Part shown: in pieces, positions 34,075-43,164 of the stretch
Numbering within the stretch: the stretch's first letter is position 1
Layout of the letters: each line of letters opens with the position of its first letter
Assembly: GCF_014636315.1 (NCBI RefSeq)
Contig: NZ_BMED01000007.1
Location: 207,219-271,218 of the forward strand
Origin: Parundibacterium terreum
GTDB lineage: Bacteria > Pseudomonadota > Gammaproteobacteria > Burkholderiales > Burkholderiaceae_D
DNA: 64,000 nt
Reading direction: 5' to 3'
The notes under the pieces: model-generated
What the model was told of the DNA's origin: nothing
Database searches by the model: none
The model's input: the letters and a program-made list of their open reading frames with translations, nothing else
Position numbers and translations under genes: made by a program

Positions 34075-34806
34075 ATGAAAATACTGATTGTAGGCGGAAC
34101 CAGCGGCATAGGCTGGGCGCTGGCGCAGCATTACCTGCAAGCCGGCCACCAGCTTGCTGTTTGCGGCAGGGATGTGCAGCGTGTCGACCAGGCGCTGGCC
34201 AGGCAATATGCGCAGTTGACGATGTACCAGCTTGATATCGCAGATACTGCTGCGCTGGCTGCGGCTGTCAATGAATTCGGGGCTGGCGGACTGGATATGC
34301 TGATAGTCTCTGCCGGTTTCTACTTCAATACCCGTCACCATAAGCTGGATGAAGCTACGACGCTAAGGATGCTAAAGACCAATGTATCCGGCCTGAATGC
34401 CGCGTTCGAGCTGGCAGCCGAAAAAATGATTGCACAGGGATATGGGCATCTGGTCGGCATTTCTTCCGTGGCTGGCCTGCTCAAGGACTATCCCGGTGCG
34501 TCCGTATACAGCGCCTGCAAAAGAACGGTGTTGAGCTTGTGCGATACCTATCGCATTGCGCTATCGCCTTTTGCGGTGAAGGTGACTGCGATTGTTCCCG
34601 GCTATGTCGACACCGCAAAACTGCGCGAGCTGAACGATGGCGATGCCAGCCACAAACCATTCATCATGCCGGAAGAGAAGGCGGTTGCGCTGATAGCTAC
34701 GGCAATACAGCAAGCCGTGCCGGTAAGTGTGTTTCCATGGCAGATGCGGTGGATGATCAGGCTGTTAAATTTCTTGCCGGCGCAGTTATTGAAATTGAGG
34801 CGGTGA
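34075..34806 (+). CDS. Short-chain dehydrogenase/reductase in the ynb-like cluster
   Basis: 243 residues with GGTSGIG (7-13), VSAGF for NAG, GISSVAG and the YSACKRT motif in place of YxxxK, keeping Tyr and Lys. The C-terminal region has basic residues and WQMRWMIRLLNFLPAQLLKLRR, a hydrophobic-basic tail suited to membrane association. It follows the patatin-like gene on the same strand and could reduce a lipid carbonyl. The substrate is unknown. Confidence 0.85.
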   Translation: MKILIVGGTSGIGWALAQHYLQAGHQLAVCGRDVQRVDQALARQYAQLTMYQLDIADTAALAAAVNEFGAGGLDMLIVSAGFYFNTRHHKLDEATTLRMLKTNVSGLNAAFELAAEKMIAQGYGHLVGISSVAGLLKDYPGASVYSACKRTVLSLCDTYRIALSPFAVKVTAIVPGYVDTAKLRELNDGDASHKPFIMPEEKAVALIATAIQQAVPVSVFPWQMRWMIRLLNFLPAQLLKLRR

Positions 34807-34956
34807 CTGTTCATTTCCTGCCTGGACGATATGCTGAAATTCCTCACGGCAAGATATGCCGTCCGCGATGGCGGTACTCTGGTTGCAGGGCAGCAAAATG
34901 AAATGCAATTTCTGCTAAGCTTGTAGTGCGCACCACCACACAAAGGGGGAAGCACA

Positions 34957-36201
34957 ATGAGAAGCAAGCCAGACCAGACTACCACTCTGACGCTGCACGT
35001 ACCGGAGCCTACCGGCAGACCGGGGCAAGAAACCGATTTCTCTTATCTCTACCTGGCAAAGGCGGGTACCGTTCGTCGCCCGGAGATAGACGTCGCCCCT
35101 GCCGATACCGCCGATCTCAGCACCACGCTGATACGCGTGCTGGATGATGACGGCAATGCCCTAGGCCCGTGGGCGCCGAAAATCAGCGATGAATTACTGC
35201 GCCGGGGCATGCTGGCGATGCTGAAGACGCGCGTGTTCGATACCCGCATGGTGATCGCGCAAAGACAGAAGAAGATGTCCTTCTATATGCAGAGCCTGGG
35301 CGAAGAGGCGATAGGCTCGGCGCACGCACTGGCGCTGCAAGAAGGCGACATGTGCTTTCCTACCTATAGGCAGCAAAGCATACTGATGGCGCGCAATGTG
35401 CCTATGGTGGAATTGATCTGTCAGTTGCTGTCCAATGAGCGCGACCCTCTGAAGGGACGCCAGCTACCGGTCCTGTATTCGGTGCGCAAGGCAGGCTTTT
35501 TCACGATATCCGGTAATCTCGCAACCCAGTTTGTGCAGGCGGTAGGCTGGGCTATGGCGTCCGCCATCAAGGGCGACAGTAAAATCGCCTCGGGCTGGAT
35601 AGGCGACGGTTCCACCGCTGAATCGGATTTCAATACCGCGCTGACTTTTGCCCATGTGTACCGCGCGCCGGTAGTGCTGAACGTGGTCAATAACCAGTGG
35701 GCGATATCCACCTTCCAGTCTTTTGCCGGTGGCGAGAGCACGACCTTTGCTGCACGCGGGGTCGGCAGTGGCATTGCCTCACTGCGCGTGGACGGCAATG
35801 ATTTCCTGGCAGTCTATGCCGCGTCGCAGTGGGCTGCCGAGCGGGCCCGCAGCAACCTGGGGCCGACGCTGATTGAATGGGTCACCTACCGCGCCGGGCC
35901 GCATTCCACATCCGACGATCCCTCGCGCTACCGGCCGGCGGACGACTGGGCGCACTATCCGCTCGGCGACCCCATCGCCAGGATAAAGCGCCACCTGATC
36001 AAGCTGGGCATCTGGTCGGAGCAGGAACACGAGCAAACGCAAAAGCAACTGGAAGCGGAAGTGATTGCCGCGCAGAAGGAGGCAGAGCGCTACGGCACCC
36101 TGGCCAACGGCCATATCCCCAGCGATGCATCGATGTTCGAAGATGTGTACAAGGAGATGCCTCCGCACTTGCGCGAACAATTGAGACAACTGCAATCCTG
36201 A
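34957..36201 (+). CDS. bkdA1: Branched-chain 2-oxoacid dehydrogenase E1 subunit alpha
   Basis: 414 residues. It has the thiamine diphosphate motif WIGDGSTAESDFNTALTFAHVYRAPVVLNVVNNQWAIS (GDG...NN), FPTYRQQS near the active site and the phosphorylation-loop-like HSTSDDPSRYR. With BkdA2 and BkdB it oxidatively decarboxylates the 2-oxoacids of Val, Leu and Ile to acyl-CoA. GGGGGAAG precedes the ATG. bkdA2 follows 22 bases downstream. No E3 (lpdV) gene is present in the window, so the general lipoamide dehydrogenase is presumably used. No bkdR regulator is adjacent. Confidence 0.96.
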   Translation: MRSKPDQTTTLTLHVPEPTGRPGQETDFSYLYLAKAGTVRRPEIDVAPADTADLSTTLIRVLDDDGNALGPWAPKISDELLRRGMLAMLKTRVFDTRMVIAQRQKKMSFYMQSLGEEAIGSAHALALQEGDMCFPTYRQQSILMARNVPMVELICQLLSNERDPLKGRQLPVLYSVRKAGFFTISGNLATQFVQAVGWAMASAIKGDSKIASGWIGDGSTAESDFNTALTFAHVYRAPVVLNVVNNQWAISTFQSFAGGESTTFAARGVGSGIASLRVDGNDFLAVYAASQWAAERARSNLGPTLIEWVTYRAGPHSTSDDPSRYRPADDWAHYPLGDPIARIKRHLIKLGIWSEQEHEQTQKQLEAEVIAAQKEAERYGTLANGHIPSDASMFEDVYKEMPPHLREQLRQLQS

Positions 36202-36223
36202 ATCGAATCTGTGAGGAGACGAC

Positions 36224-37240
36224 GTGGCGACATCAATGACGATGATACAGGCCTTGCGCTCGGCCATGGATATCATGCTGGAGCGTGACAATAACGTGGT
36301 GATCTACGGCCAGGACGTGGGCTATTTCGGCGGCGTGTTTCGTTGTACCGAGGGTTTGCAAGCCAAGTATGGAAAATCGCGCGTCTTCGATGCGCCGATT
36401 TCCGAGGGCGGCATCGTAGGCACCGCAGTAGGCATGGCCGCTTATGGGTTGCGGCCGGTGGTGGAGATACAGTTTGCCGATTATTTTTATCCGGCTTCGG
36501 ACCAGATCGTGTCGGAGGCCGCGCGGCTGCGCTACCGTTCCGCCGGTGAATTTACTGCATCAATGACGATACGCATGCCCTGCGGCGGCGGCATCTATGG
36601 CGGCCAGACACATAGCCAGAGCCCGGAAGCGCTGTTTACCCATGTATGCGGCCTGCGCACGGTGATGCCGTCCAATCCCTATGATGCGAAAGGCTTGCTG
36701 ATCGCGGCGATAGAGAATGACGATCCGGTGATTTTCCTGGAGCCCAAGCGCTTGTACAACGGCCCATTCGACGGCCATCATGACAGGCCGGTGGTGCCCT
36801 GGTCCACGCATCGCATGAGCCAGGTGCCGGAAGGCTATTACACGGTGCCGCTGGAATCGGCTTCGGTGTTTCGCAGTGGTGCCGACCTGACGGTAATTAC
36901 CTACGGCACCATGGTGTTTGTATCAGAGGCAGCAGCGCATGAGACTGGCATCGATGCCGAGATCATAGACTTGCGCAGTATCTGGCCGCTGGATCTGGAG
37001 ACCATCGTCAATTCGGTCAAGAAGACCGGGCGCTGTGTTGTCGTACACGAGGCGACCCGTACCAGCGGCTTTGGCGCAGAGCTGGCTTCGCTGGTGCAGG
37101 AGCACTGCTTTTATCATTTGGAAGCGCCGATAGAAAGGGTGACCGGCTGGGATACGCCTTATCCGCATGCGCAGGAATGGGCGTATTTCCCGGGACCGGA
37201 CCGTGTCGGTGCGGCGTTCAGACGCGCAATGGAGGCCTAG
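36224..37240 (+). CDS. bkdA2: Branched-chain 2-oxoacid dehydrogenase E1 subunit beta
   Basis: 338 residues starting with GTG 36224 after GAGGAG. It has the E1-beta pattern: MIQALRSAMDIMLERDNNVVIYGQDVGYFGG, R-V-F-D-A-P-I-S-E, the GMAAYGLRPVVEIQFADY strand and a C-terminal transketolase-like domain (about 200-335) with DLRSIWPLD. It pairs with BkdA1 as the alpha2beta2 E1 that binds thiamine diphosphate. Its stop directly abuts the bkdB start. Confidence 0.96.
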   Translation: MATSMTMIQALRSAMDIMLERDNNVVIYGQDVGYFGGVFRCTEGLQAKYGKSRVFDAPISEGGIVGTAVGMAAYGLRPVVEIQFADYFYPASDQIVSEAARLRYRSAGEFTASMTIRMPCGGGIYGGQTHSQSPEALFTHVCGLRTVMPSNPYDAKGLLIAAIENDDPVIFLEPKRLYNGPFDGHHDRPVVPWSTHRMSQVPEGYYTVPLESASVFRSGADLTVITYGTMVFVSEAAAHETGIDAEIIDLRSIWPLDLETIVNSVKKTGRCVVVHEATRTSGFGAELASLVQEHCFYHLEAPIERVTGWDTPYPHAQEWAYFPGPDRVGAAFRRAMEA

Positions 37241-38542
37241 ATGAGCATACATGTGATCAAGGTGCCGGACATCGGCGAGGGCATTGCCGAAGTGGAGCTG
37301 GTGGCATGGCATGTGCAGCCCGGCGATAAAGTGGCCGAAGACCAGGCGCTGGCCGATGTGATGACCGACAAGGCCAATGTGGAGATCCCTTCGCCGGTAG
37401 CCGGCACGGTGATAGCGGTGGGCGGCGCGCTCGGGCAGTTGATTTCCGTCGGTGCCGAATTGATACGGATAGAGGTACAGGATCACAGCAACGCCGTGAT
37501 TGCAGAAAACGCGAAAAATCCCCACGCGCCACAAGAAGCTGCGGCACCTGCCGTTGCCAAGATTGCGGCAGTAGCGCCGGTGGTGTCAGTGCCGCCGATG
37601 TCGCCCCCGCCCCAGCCGCCGGCAAGCAAGCCCTTGGCGGCATCGGACAGTGATGGCGCAGATCAGAAAGTGCAGGCATCTCCGGCAGTGCGTCGTCGCG
37701 CGCGCGAACTGGGAATCGATTTGCAGCGTGTCAGTAAGGCAGCGCCCAATGGCCATGTCACGCATCAGGACCTGGATGCCTGGCTGGTGAAAGGACAGCA
37801 GACCCGGCCATCGACTTCCGGCGCCGATAGATATACGCAGCGCAGCGCGGAAGAGGTCATACCTGTCATCGGCTTGCGCCGCAAGATAGCGCAAAAGATG
37901 CAGGAATCAAAACGCCGTATTCCACATTTCACCTATGTTGAAGAATGCGACGTTACCGAGATCGAGGCGCTGCGTGCCGAGCTGAATGCCAGGTGGGGAG
38001 AGCAGCGCGGTCGTTTGACTTTATTGCCGCTGCTGATGCGGGCCGTGGTGCTGGCATCGCAGCGTTATCCGCAAGTGAACGCCTTGTTTGATGACGAGGC
38101 AGGCAAGCTGACGCGCTATGGCGCGTCGCATATAGGCATTGCGACACAAACCGATAATGGCCTGGTAGTGCCGGTAGTCAGGCATGCCGAGACGCGCGAC
38201 CTGTGGTCCAGCGCGGCGGAAGTGGCACGGCTGGCGCAGGCGGCCCGTGCCGGCCATGCTACCCGTGAAGAACTGTCCGGCTCCACCATCACGATCACCA
38301 GTCTGGGCGCGCTGGGCGGCATAGTCTCCACGCCGGTCATCAACCATCCAGAGGTGGCGATAGTCGGCGTCAACCGCATGGTATTGCGCCCGGTAGTTCT
38401 GCAAGGCGCCATCGTGCCGCGCAAGATGATGAACCTGTCCTCGTCCTTTGATCATCGTGTGGTGGATGGCGCGTATGCGGCGGAGTTCATCCAGGCGATA
38501 CGTAGCTATCTGGAGCATCCTGCTACCTTGTTTGTGGAGTAG
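37241..38542 (+). CDS. bkdB: Branched-chain 2-oxoacid dehydrogenase E2 (dihydrolipoyl acyltransferase)
   Basis: 433 residues. Domains in order: lipoyl domain (about 1-80) with Lys44 in MTDKANVEIPSP, a Pro/Ala linker, peripheral-subunit-binding domain (about 145-180, SPAVRRRARELGIDL), and the catalytic acyltransferase domain (about 205-433) with His405 and Asp409 in HRVVDG. One lipoyl domain only, typical of bacterial Bkd E2. It accepts acyl groups from E1 and passes them to CoA. The gene follows bkdA2 without any gap. Confidence 0.97.
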   Translation: MSIHVIKVPDIGEGIAEVELVAWHVQPGDKVAEDQALADVMTDKANVEIPSPVAGTVIAVGGALGQLISVGAELIRIEVQDHSNAVIAENAKNPHAPQEAAAPAVAKIAAVAPVVSVPPMSPPPQPPASKPLAASDSDGADQKVQASPAVRRRARELGIDLQRVSKAAPNGHVTHQDLDAWLVKGQQTRPSTSGADRYTQRSAEEVIPVIGLRRKIAQKMQESKRRIPHFTYVEECDVTEIEALRAELNARWGEQRGRLTLLPLLMRAVVLASQRYPQVNALFDDEAGKLTRYGASHIGIATQTDNGLVVPVVRHAETRDLWSSAAEVARLAQAARAGHATREELSGSTITITSLGALGGIVSTPVINHPEVAIVGVNRMVLRPVVLQGAIVPRKMMNLSSSFDHRVVDGAYAAEFIQAIRSYLEHPATLFVE

Positions 38543-38776
38543 GCGGCGAGTAGACGACGGGTGTTTTTTGGCTGTGAGTGCACCGTTATTGAATATTGTT
38601 GACGATACGATATCCATAAGCGGTGCAGACAGCGGTGTTGAAATTTGTGCCACTTTGCTGTTGCCAGAATTGCAAATTCACTGTGCCGAATTCCCGCATG
38701 CGATAATACGGGCTTATTTTATTGAAGCCCGAATCCATGGTTCGGCGCTGGCAGCAACAGACAGGTATCGGAAGTC

Positions 38777-39742
38777 ATGAAATTAGATCTCGAAATTAGT
38801 ACGCTAAACCCATCATTGTTAGGTTCTCCGGATACAGCCGATTCAGATGTGAATGCTGGCGAAGGGGAGGAAGCTATGGTGAAGAATTCCCGGCGCTTCG
38901 AGCTTTTGGAAAAGACCATACGGCGCAATGCAGGCAAGGCCATTGGCGACTTCAACATGATTGAAGACGGTGATCGCATCATGGTGTGCCTGTCCGGCGG
39001 AGCCGATAGTTATACCATGCTGGATACGTTGCTGTATTTGAAATCGGTGGCCCCGATCAAGTTTGATCTGGTGGCAGTCAACCTGGATCAAAAGCAACCC
39101 GGCTTCCCTGAGCAAATCCTGCCAGCCTATCTGGAAAAACTTGGTGTCGAATACAAGATTGTTGAGGAAGACACCTATAGCATAGTCAAATCCAAGATCG
39201 CACCGGGAAAAACCACCTGTTCGCTGTGCTCCAGGCTGAGGCGCGGGATACTGTACCGCACGGCACAGGAATTGGGCGCAACCAAGATCGCACTGGGCCA
39301 CCATAGGGACGATATTCTGCATACCTTCATGCTCAATATGTTTTACGGCGGAACCATCAAAACGATGCCGCCGAAGCTGATTGCGGACGATGGCAAGAAC
39401 ATCGTCATTCGCCCCCTGGCCTATTCCAAAGAGAGCGACATCAAAAAATATGCGAAGGCGATGAATTATCCTATCATTCCTTGCAATCTGTGCGGCACCC
39501 AGCCGAATCTGCAGCGGCAAGCGATGAGAGAGATGACGACCCAATGGGAAAAGCACAATCCTCTGTGGGTCAAGAGCATGTTTACAGCGATGTCCAACGT
39601 CAAGCCCTCGCATATGCTTGACCGCGAACTGTATGACTTCTCGAGGTTTGAAACCCGGCAATCGGGCGAAGTCCAGGGCGATACCTTGTTTGATCCGCCT
39701 GATTCTTCCGAAACGGTACAAAGCGTCGTCAAGTTCATTTAG
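38777..39742 (+). CDS. ttcA: tRNA 2-thiocytidine biosynthesis protein TtcA
   Basis: 321 residues. It adds sulfur to C32 of some tRNAs. PP-loop SGGADS (73-78), then two CxxC pairs (Cys148/Cys151 and Cys236/Cys239) for the Fe-S cluster, in a tRNA-binding arrangement with GHHRDD. The PP-loop reads Ala where TtcA usually has Lys (SGGKDS). An N-terminal extension of about 33 residues precedes MVKNSRR; ATG 38876 at that point has a strong GGGGAGG site, so the true start may be there. Confidence 0.95.
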   Translation: MKLDLEISTLNPSLLGSPDTADSDVNAGEGEEAMVKNSRRFELLEKTIRRNAGKAIGDFNMIEDGDRIMVCLSGGADSYTMLDTLLYLKSVAPIKFDLVAVNLDQKQPGFPEQILPAYLEKLGVEYKIVEEDTYSIVKSKIAPGKTTCSLCSRLRRGILYRTAQELGATKIALGHHRDDILHTFMLNMFYGGTIKTMPPKLIADDGKNIVIRPLAYSKESDIKKYAKAMNYPIIPCNLCGTQPNLQRQAMREMTTQWEKHNPLWVKSMFTAMSNVKPSHMLDRELYDFSRFETRQSGEVQGDTLFDPPDSSETVQSVVKFI

Positions 39743-39795
39743 CTACGCACTTCCTTCACTAGTGCGACGCGCAGGCATCTGCCGACAATCCGGAT

Positions 39796-39826
39796 GGCGT
39801 AAGGGCATGTACCTTACGCCTTTCTT
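39796..39826 (+). terminator. Rho-independent terminator after ttcA
   Basis: Stem GGCGTAAGG/CCTTACGCC around GCATGTA, then TTTCTT. Confidence 0.88.
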
Positions 39827-39872
39827 GTATGGATTGAAGGTTTTAGCTGGCCTGTTCCGCTAATAGCCTTAC

Positions 39873-40172
39873 TTAGTCATCATACTTGCAAAGCTTGCTG
39901 CAAAATTTCCTGTGCTTCCCCAGGATTCTGTCCATCGCCTCTTTTTCAGCCTCATCCAATTCCTGGATTTTTGCGGGATCGGTTTCACTTTTCTTTTTTT
40001 CCTGAATTTTTCTTACAGATGCGAAGAAGTTTGAATCCATTTCCTCGGGCTGCTTGAGCGGTACGTCGTTGCAACGGCGATAGCAAACAGGAGGCGTTGT
40101 CGGGGTTTGCGCCGCCACATCCAGGCTAAGAAAAATACTTGCGAGTAAAAATGTCCAAGGTTTTATAGTCAT
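39873..40172 (-). CDS. Exported small cysteine-pair protein of unknown function
   Basis: 99 residues with a Sec signal peptide (MTIKPWTFLLASIFLSLDVAAQ, about 1-22). The mature part has CYRRC near its N-terminus and CSKLC at its C-terminus, with a charged, Lys/Glu-rich helix between. The two CxxxC motifs at the ends suggest a helical hairpin stabilised by disulfides or a metal-binding pair. No family is recognised. Confidence 0.7.
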   Translation of the reverse strand: MTIKPWTFLLASIFLSLDVAAQTPTTPPVCYRRCNDVPLKQPEEMDSNFFASVRKIQEKKKSETDPAKIQELDEAEKEAMDRILGKHRKFCSKLCKYDD

Positions 40173-40253
40173 GTGCTATCTATGCTCAGGCTTGCGTGGA
40201 TGTGTAGACTAGGGAAGTCAGCGATGGTTCGCTGTTATTGAGGGCGATTTTTC

Positions 40254-40299
40254 TGGAGTCCTGTGCAGGCATCCACGGCGAACGGGGATACCTGCAGGA
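40254..40299 (-). terminator. Imperfect long inverted repeat, possible terminator of folB
   Basis: AGTCCTGTGCAGGCATCC pairs with GGATACCTGCAGGACT with two bulges around a GC-rich loop. On the minus strand it follows folB and ends near GAAAAATCG. Terminator function is plausible but not certain. Confidence 0.5.
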
Positions 40300-40331
40300 C
40301 TCGCCTGCTTATGCTTCTTGCGCGTCTCGTA

Positions 40332-40730
40332 TTACTTATCCGTTTTAATCTGGAATACTTCTACGCCTACGCCTTCGCAATCGGGATAGACGTCTGGTTT
40401 CATCGTGGACACGCAAACTGCCCTGACCCTTGGATGCGCCAGCATGATGCGGGCTACGTCGTCGCACAGGGTTTCCTGCAGATGCACATGGCCCTGGGCC
40501 ATGCGCTGTGCGATGGTCTCGCGCATGAAATCGTAGTCCACGACTTCATGCAACTGGTCTGCGGCCGGTGTGGACAAAGCCAGAGGGATATACAGGTCGA
40601 CGTTGATCAATACCCTTTGCTCCCCTTTCTTTTCGAACTCGTGCACACCTATGTTGATGCTGACTTCGTAGTTGCGCAGGAACAGGCGGCGGCAGTCGGC
40701 GAGTTGGGGGTGGTGCAGGGCTGATAGCAT
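40332..40730 (-). CDS. folB: Dihydroneopterin aldolase (FolB family)
   Basis: 132 residues with the FolB tunnel fold: N-terminal LFLRNYEVSINIGVHEFEKKGEQRVLINVDL, where E and the G-V-H-E-x-E match the pterin-binding and catalytic region, and Y-D-F-M-R-E-T-I near 65-75. It converts dihydroneopterin to 6-hydroxymethyl-dihydropterin in folate synthesis. The upstream gene on the same strand is a pteridine-reductase-like SDR 44 bases away, which supports a folate context. Confidence 0.9.
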   Translation of the reverse strand: MLSALHHPQLADCRRLFLRNYEVSINIGVHEFEKKGEQRVLINVDLYIPLALSTPAADQLHEVVDYDFMRETIAQRMAQGHVHLQETLCDDVARIMLAHPRVRAVCVSTMKPDVYPDCEGVGVEVFQIKTDK

Positions 40731-40774
40731 GATGGGGCTCTTTATTTCTGATCAATAAACGGTGATAGGGGTGT

Positions 40775-41608
40775 TCACAAGGCGGGTGGTGTCTTCGCCG
40801 TGGCGAGAAACATCACATCGCGTTGCAGGGGTATTAAATGCTGGCCGCCGTCCACCAGCAAGGTGGTGCCGGTGATGGCGCCGGATTCGGCGACAAAGCA
40901 AACGGTATTGGCGATGTCTTCCGGTGTGCTGGAGCGCCCCAGCGGCGTGACCTGGTGCGCTGTGGCAAAGTCCGCTGCGCTCTGCTCGCCGGACACCATC
41001 GTGATGCCGGGAGCAATGCCGACTACCCGCACGGTCGGCGCTAGTGCCTGCGCCAAGGTCGTGGTAGCGCACTGCAAGGCTGCCTTCGACAGCGTATAAG
41101 ACAGGAAATCCGGGTTCAGGTTGTACAGTTTCTGGTCCAGCAGATTGATCACGCAGGCTTGCTGGCCGGCCGGCGTTGCGGCATGCAGCGCTTGCGCCAG
41201 CATTACCGGGGCGGCCAGGTTGGCGCGCATATGTCTGTCCATGCCAGCCTGGCTGAAGCTTTGCGCATCGTCTTCTTCAAATAACGATGCATTATTGACT
41301 ACACACTGCACCTGGCCCAGTGCCGCGACGGCGCGCGGCAATAGCCTGCGCGTTGCCTCCTCGTCCAGCAGATCGCAAGATAAAGCTACCGCACGCCTGC
41401 CCATGGCCCTGATCTCGGCGATCAGGCTTTCCGCTTCGGCAGCGGAACGGCCATAGTGCACGGCGATATCCCAGCCGCGTGCCGCCATCGCCAGCGCGAT
41501 ATGGCGGCCTATGCGTTTGGCTGCGCCGGTGACCAGCGCGACGCGCGCGCCAGGTGCTGGAGTGGCAGGCGGCTGGCTGCTTGTGGCGTTCGTTTCTTTA
41601 TTGCTCAT
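40775..41608 (-). CDS. folM: Pteridine reductase-like SDR (FolM-like)
   Basis: 277 residues. The N-terminus has the TGxxxRxG loop TGAAKRIGR (27-35) in which Arg replaces the Gly of classical SDRs, a hallmark of pteridine reductases/FolM. It then has NNAS for NNAG and YTLSKAAL with Tyr and Lys. FolM reduces dihydromonapterin/dihydrofolate. It lies directly upstream of folB, supporting folate or pterin work. Around 20 N-terminal residues are Pro/Ala-rich. Confidence 0.82.
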   Translation of the reverse strand: MSNKETNATSSQPPATPAPGARVALVTGAAKRIGRHIALAMAARGWDIAVHYGRSAAEAESLIAEIRAMGRRAVALSCDLLDEEATRRLLPRAVAALGQVQCVVNNASLFEEDDAQSFSQAGMDRHMRANLAAPVMLAQALHAATPAGQQACVINLLDQKLYNLNPDFLSYTLSKAALQCATTTLAQALAPTVRVVGIAPGITMVSGEQSAADFATAHQVTPLGRSSTPEDIANTVCFVAESGAITGTTLLVDGGQHLIPLQRDVMFLATAKTPPAL

Positions 41609-41694
41609 GGCACCAATAATGAAAATATTCTTTACTAAGGTTTATGCTGCGGCTTTTTACTGCATTAGCCGGGCGTTTTCTCTACAATGCCGGT

Positions 41695-42888
41695 ATGCAA
41701 TTACCTTTATCTCTTCCCGTACCTGCTGCAGACGCGCAAGCAGCATCACAGGCGCTGCAACAGCTGATTATTGATGATATCAACAACCATGCCGGATGGA
41801 TTTCATTTTCCCGGTATATGGAACTGGCGCTGTATGCGCCAAGGCTGGGTTATTACAGTGGCGGTGCAGCAAAATTAGGCAAAGATGGTGATTTTACAAC
41901 CGCGCCGGAAATTACGCCGCTTTTTGGTCAGGCTTTAGCGCATGTTGCCGCTAATTTGTTTGCGCAGACGGGCGCGCAGATCATGGAATTCGGTGCCGGT
42001 ACCGGCAGGCTGGCCTACGACATCCTGTCGGAATACCAGGCCCAGGGTATCGCGCTGGAGCGCTATTTTATCGTGGAGCTCTCCGGTGAATTGCGCGCCA
42101 GGCAGGAAGAATTACTGAAAGACTTTCCCCAAGTACAATGGTTGCAGCAAATGCCGCAGGCATTTGCCGGCGTAGTGCTGGGCAACGAGGTGCTGGATGC
42201 GATGCCGGTGCAGCTAGTCATCAAGACTGACGGCGGCTGGAAAGAATGCGGAGTCAGTGTTGCCGACGCTGACGCAGACAGCGGGCCTCGCTTCATCTAT
42301 CGCGAGCGAGACTGCGATCCAGCCCTGGTGGCGCAAATTCCGGACGCGCAGGCGCTGCCCAGTGGCTACATGACAGAGGTACATCCTGTTGCAGCCGGCT
42401 TCATGCGCAGCTTGGCGCAAATGCTATGCAATGGCCGCGAAGCCAGCGGCAAGGGCGCGGCCGCGATCTTGATCGACTACGGTTTTCCAGCAGCAGAGTA
42501 TTATCTGGAGCAGCGCATGCAGGGTACGCTGATGTGCCACTACCGCCATCATTCGCATCCGGATCCGTTTTACCTGCCGGGTTTGCAGGATATCACCGCC
42601 CATGTTGATTTTAGTGCAATGGCGATTGCTGCCAGCGAGGCTGGGCTGGATGTGATCGCTTATATGAGCCAGGCTGGATTTTTATTGGAAGCGGGCATAG
42701 GCGAGATCTTGATGCGCACACCGGCAGACGACCCACTGGCCTACTTACCGCAGGCCAATGCGCTGCAAAAGCTGATTTCCCCGGCCGAGATGGGGGAATT
42801 GTTCAAGGTGCTGATCCTTGGAACAGAGGTCGAAGCAGATGCTGGATTGAGCAAATTATTGCGCCATGACCGCAGCCACCGTTTGTAG
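41695..42888 (+). CDS. MidA/NDUFAF7-family SAM-dependent methyltransferase
   Basis: 397 residues from ATG 41695; an in-frame ATG 17 codons upstream is a possible start too, neither has a clear ribosome binding site. Motifs: ISFSRYMELALYAPRLGYYSGG, FTTAPEITPLFGQ and the SAM-binding EFGAGTGRLA, then VVLGNEVLDAMPVQL. This is COG1565, whose mitochondrial member NDUFAF7 methylates a complex I subunit arginine. The bacterial role is not settled. It is divergent from the FolM-like gene. Confidence 0.9.
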   Translation: MQLPLSLPVPAADAQAASQALQQLIIDDINNHAGWISFSRYMELALYAPRLGYYSGGAAKLGKDGDFTTAPEITPLFGQALAHVAANLFAQTGAQIMEFGAGTGRLAYDILSEYQAQGIALERYFIVELSGELRARQEELLKDFPQVQWLQQMPQAFAGVVLGNEVLDAMPVQLVIKTDGGWKECGVSVADADADSGPRFIYRERDCDPALVAQIPDAQALPSGYMTEVHPVAAGFMRSLAQMLCNGREASGKGAAAILIDYGFPAAEYYLEQRMQGTLMCHYRHHSHPDPFYLPGLQDITAHVDFSAMAIAASEAGLDVIAYMSQAGFLLEAGIGEILMRTPADDPLAYLPQANALQKLISPAEMGELFKVLILGTEVEADAGLSKLLRHDRSHRL

Positions 42889-42966
42889 TCTTGATGCAGG
42901 TTTGATGACAGAATGCCCGGGCACGATGGGCACAATGAGCGAAACGCAGACATTGAAAGAATTCGC

Positions 42967-43164
42967 ATGATACGTTGGGTGTTTACGATATTTATTGCGC
43001 TGATTGTCTTTTCAGCCTTGCTGCCCTGGCTGGAAAAGCTGGGCATAGGACGCTTGCCGGGCGATCTGCGTTTCAAGCTGTTTGGACGGGTATTTTCGTT
43101 ACCTTTCGCTTCCACCATCCTGCTGTCCCTGGCGGTTTTGCTGATAGCGCGCTTTCTGAAGTGA
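42967..43164 (+). CDS. DUF2905 small membrane protein
   Basis: A 65-residue protein from ATG 42967. It has two hydrophobic helices (about 4-21 and 47-63) flanking the conserved LGIGRLPGDLRFK loop with the LPGD signature of DUF2905. The function is unknown; the family is near-ubiquitous in Proteobacteria. It lies 78 bases after the MidA-type gene on the same strand. Confidence 0.85.
   Translation: MIRWVFTIFIALIVFSALLPWLEKLGIGRLPGDLRFKLFGRVFSLPFASTILLSLAVLLIARFLK

Noticed and set aside
34957..38542. Missing E3 subunit as a damaged bkd operon
   Set aside because: Many bacteria share one lipoamide dehydrogenase among complexes, and all three present genes are intact.
38843..39721. 292-codon minus-strand open frame opposite ttcA
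   Set aside because: ttcA on the plus strand has all family motifs. The antisense frame has no recognisable domain and arises from codon bias.
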